Shown piece after piece: positions 63,157 through 64,000 of a stretch of DNA of 64,000 nt. The DNA lies in the NCBI RefSeq assembly GCF_012275535.1, contig NZ_JAAVTK010000004.1, forward strand, positions 248,001-312,000, read 5' to 3'. Within the stretch, counting starts at the first letter, position 1, and every line of letters begins with the position of its first letter. This stretch comes from Hymenobacter artigasi. GTDB lineage: Bacteria; Bacteroidota; Bacteroidia; Cytophagales; Hymenobacteraceae. Below the pieces are notes generated by a model, which had not been told where the DNA came from, ran no database searches, and worked only from the letters and a program-made list of their open reading frames with translations. The position numbers and the translations under genes are program-made.

Positions 63157-64000
63157 ATGTTTCCCCGCCCCAATCTCATCAACCAGCCGCGCAACTTGCC
63201 CACGCCCGCCCAAAACCAGGCACCGGCCGAGGTGAAGCAGTCGCCGGTAATCCACTATACTTTTCTCCTGATTGGGTTGTCGCTGCTGGTGTATGTGCTG
63301 CATAAGCTGGATGGCGTGCTGCTGCCCATCCTCTTTGCCGGGCTGCTGGCAGTGCTACTGCTGCCGCTGGTGCTGCGGCTGGAAAAGTGGAAATTCACGC
63401 GCATCTGGGCCATTATTGTGACGCTGCTGCTGCTAGTGGCGGCGCTGGTGGGTTTGTTCTACCTTTTCGGCACGCAGCTGATGACGCTGCGCGACGAGCT
63501 GCCCAAGCTCCAGGCAAAATCACTGGTGTACTTCGACCAGATTCAGCAATGGGCCAGCGAGAAGTTCGGCTACCACCCCATGAGCAAGGACGAATTGATT
63601 GACTCGTCGATGAAATCGGTGAAGAAATCGGCGGGCGGCTACCTGGGCTCCACGCTCAGCATGACGGCCGCCGTGCTGAGCGTAACCACGCTGATTCCGA
63701 TTTATATTTTCTGCTTTTTGTATTACCGCGACCACATGCGGCAGTTTATGTTCCGCTTCGTGGCCCCCGACAAGCGCACCACCGTGCTGCATACCATGGA
63801 CAGCATTCAGACCGTGGTGCAGGCCTATATTCAGGGGCTACTCACGGTGATTGTGGTGGTGTCGGTGCTCAATGGCATCGGGCTGCTGCTGCTGGGGGTG
63901 AAATTCGCCATTTTCTTTGCCGTGTTTGCTTCCGTGCTGGCCGTTATTCCCTACATCGGCATCATGGTGGGCTCGGCCATTCCGGCGCTGGTGACGCTGG
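63157..64000 (+). CDS. AI-2E family transporter, 3' end outside window
   Basis: 281 residues visible from ATG 63157 (MFPRPNLINQPRNLP), then cut by the window end. Hydrophobic helices: about 35-55 (HYTFLLIGLSLLVYVLH), 60-80, 90-115 (WAIIVTLLLLVAALVGLFYLF), 170-195 (LSVTTLIPIYIFCFLYY) and 220-260. A soluble segment lies about 118-165, with KLQAKSLVYFDQIQQWA. This is the layout of the AI-2E/PerM permease family, which exports small solutes or Na+/H+ exchange in studied members. Substrate unknown. No terminator visible. Confidence 0.9.
   Translation, partial: MFPRPNLINQPRNLPTPAQNQAPAEVKQSPVIHYTFLLIGLSLLVYVLHKLDGVLLPILFAGLLAVLLLPLVLRLEKWKFTRIWAIIVTLLLLVAALVGLFYLFGTQLMTLRDELPKLQAKSLVYFDQIQQWASEKFGYHPMSKDELIDSSMKSVKKSAGGYLGSTLSMTAAVLSVTTLIPIYIFCFLYYRDHMRQFMFRFVAPDKRTTVLHTMDSIQTVVQAYIQGLLTVIVVVSVLNGIGLLLLGVKFAIFFAVFASVLAVIPYIGIMVGSAIPALVTL

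Overview
The window is a 64 kb chromosomal piece of a high-GC Bacteroidota, most like Hymenobacter or a close Cytophagales relative. The signs are: three secreted proteins ending in type IX secretion (T9SS) sorting domains; perfect Bacteroidota promoter boxes (TAnnTTTG) upstream of many genes; the short 287-residue primary sigma factor; a bifunctional HisB; a histone H1-like lysine/alanine-rich protein; BshB1 of bacillithiol synthesis; and palindromic repeats of a kind I associate with Hymenobacter. No phage, transposase, CRISPR array or rRNA is visible. One tRNA (Met, CAT) is present.

Layout. 1-5 kb: a TPR gene cut by the window edge, an AT-rich stretch with a decayed DUF349-like fragment, a low-GC orphan protein, and a CotH-kinase T9SS protein. 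5.4-6.5 kb: secreted metallophosphoesterase. 6.5-14.2 kb: a complete histidine operon on the minus strand, in the order hisG, hisD-hisC fused, hisB, hisH, hisA, hisF, hisIE. It is preceded by a short leader ORF with five consecutive His codons and mutually exclusive hairpins, which I read as a transcription attenuator. A Crp/Fnr-type regulator gene diverges from it. 15-21.8 kb: membrane protein, TonB-dependent receptor, rpe, a TrpF-like protein, trmB, folC. 21.8-30.5 kb: an envelope locus with a 1080-residue TPR protein, an outer-membrane barrel, an HU/SPOR protein, ExbB, ExbD and TonB. 30.6-39.5 kb: small orphans, holA, tyrS, histone H1-like protein, a sphingolipid-type PLP enzyme, accC, and a RES/Xre toxin-antitoxin pair. 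39.7-46.2 kb: a beta-propeller T9SS protein, bshB1, an M23/LysM peptidase, trxB, rpoD. 46.3-57.5 kb: pnp, rpsO, an LptF/G-type permease, a START-like protein, tRNA-Met, rplT-rpmI-infC, thrS and two TPR proteins. 57.6-64 kb: parC, parE and an AI-2E family transporter cut by the window end.

Most of the window is housekeeping. The parts most worth following up are: the HisD-HisC fusion; the His-codon attenuator; an infC gene that appears to start at ATA behind a strong Shine-Dalgarno; a heptanucleotide repeat inside the essential gene tyrS; two dispersed hairpin-element families, each present twice; a TrpF-like protein lacking the catalytic Cys; and two helically phased palindromes upstream of the RES/Xre module. 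All assignments rest on reading the sequence and on remembered family features. No database search was possible.
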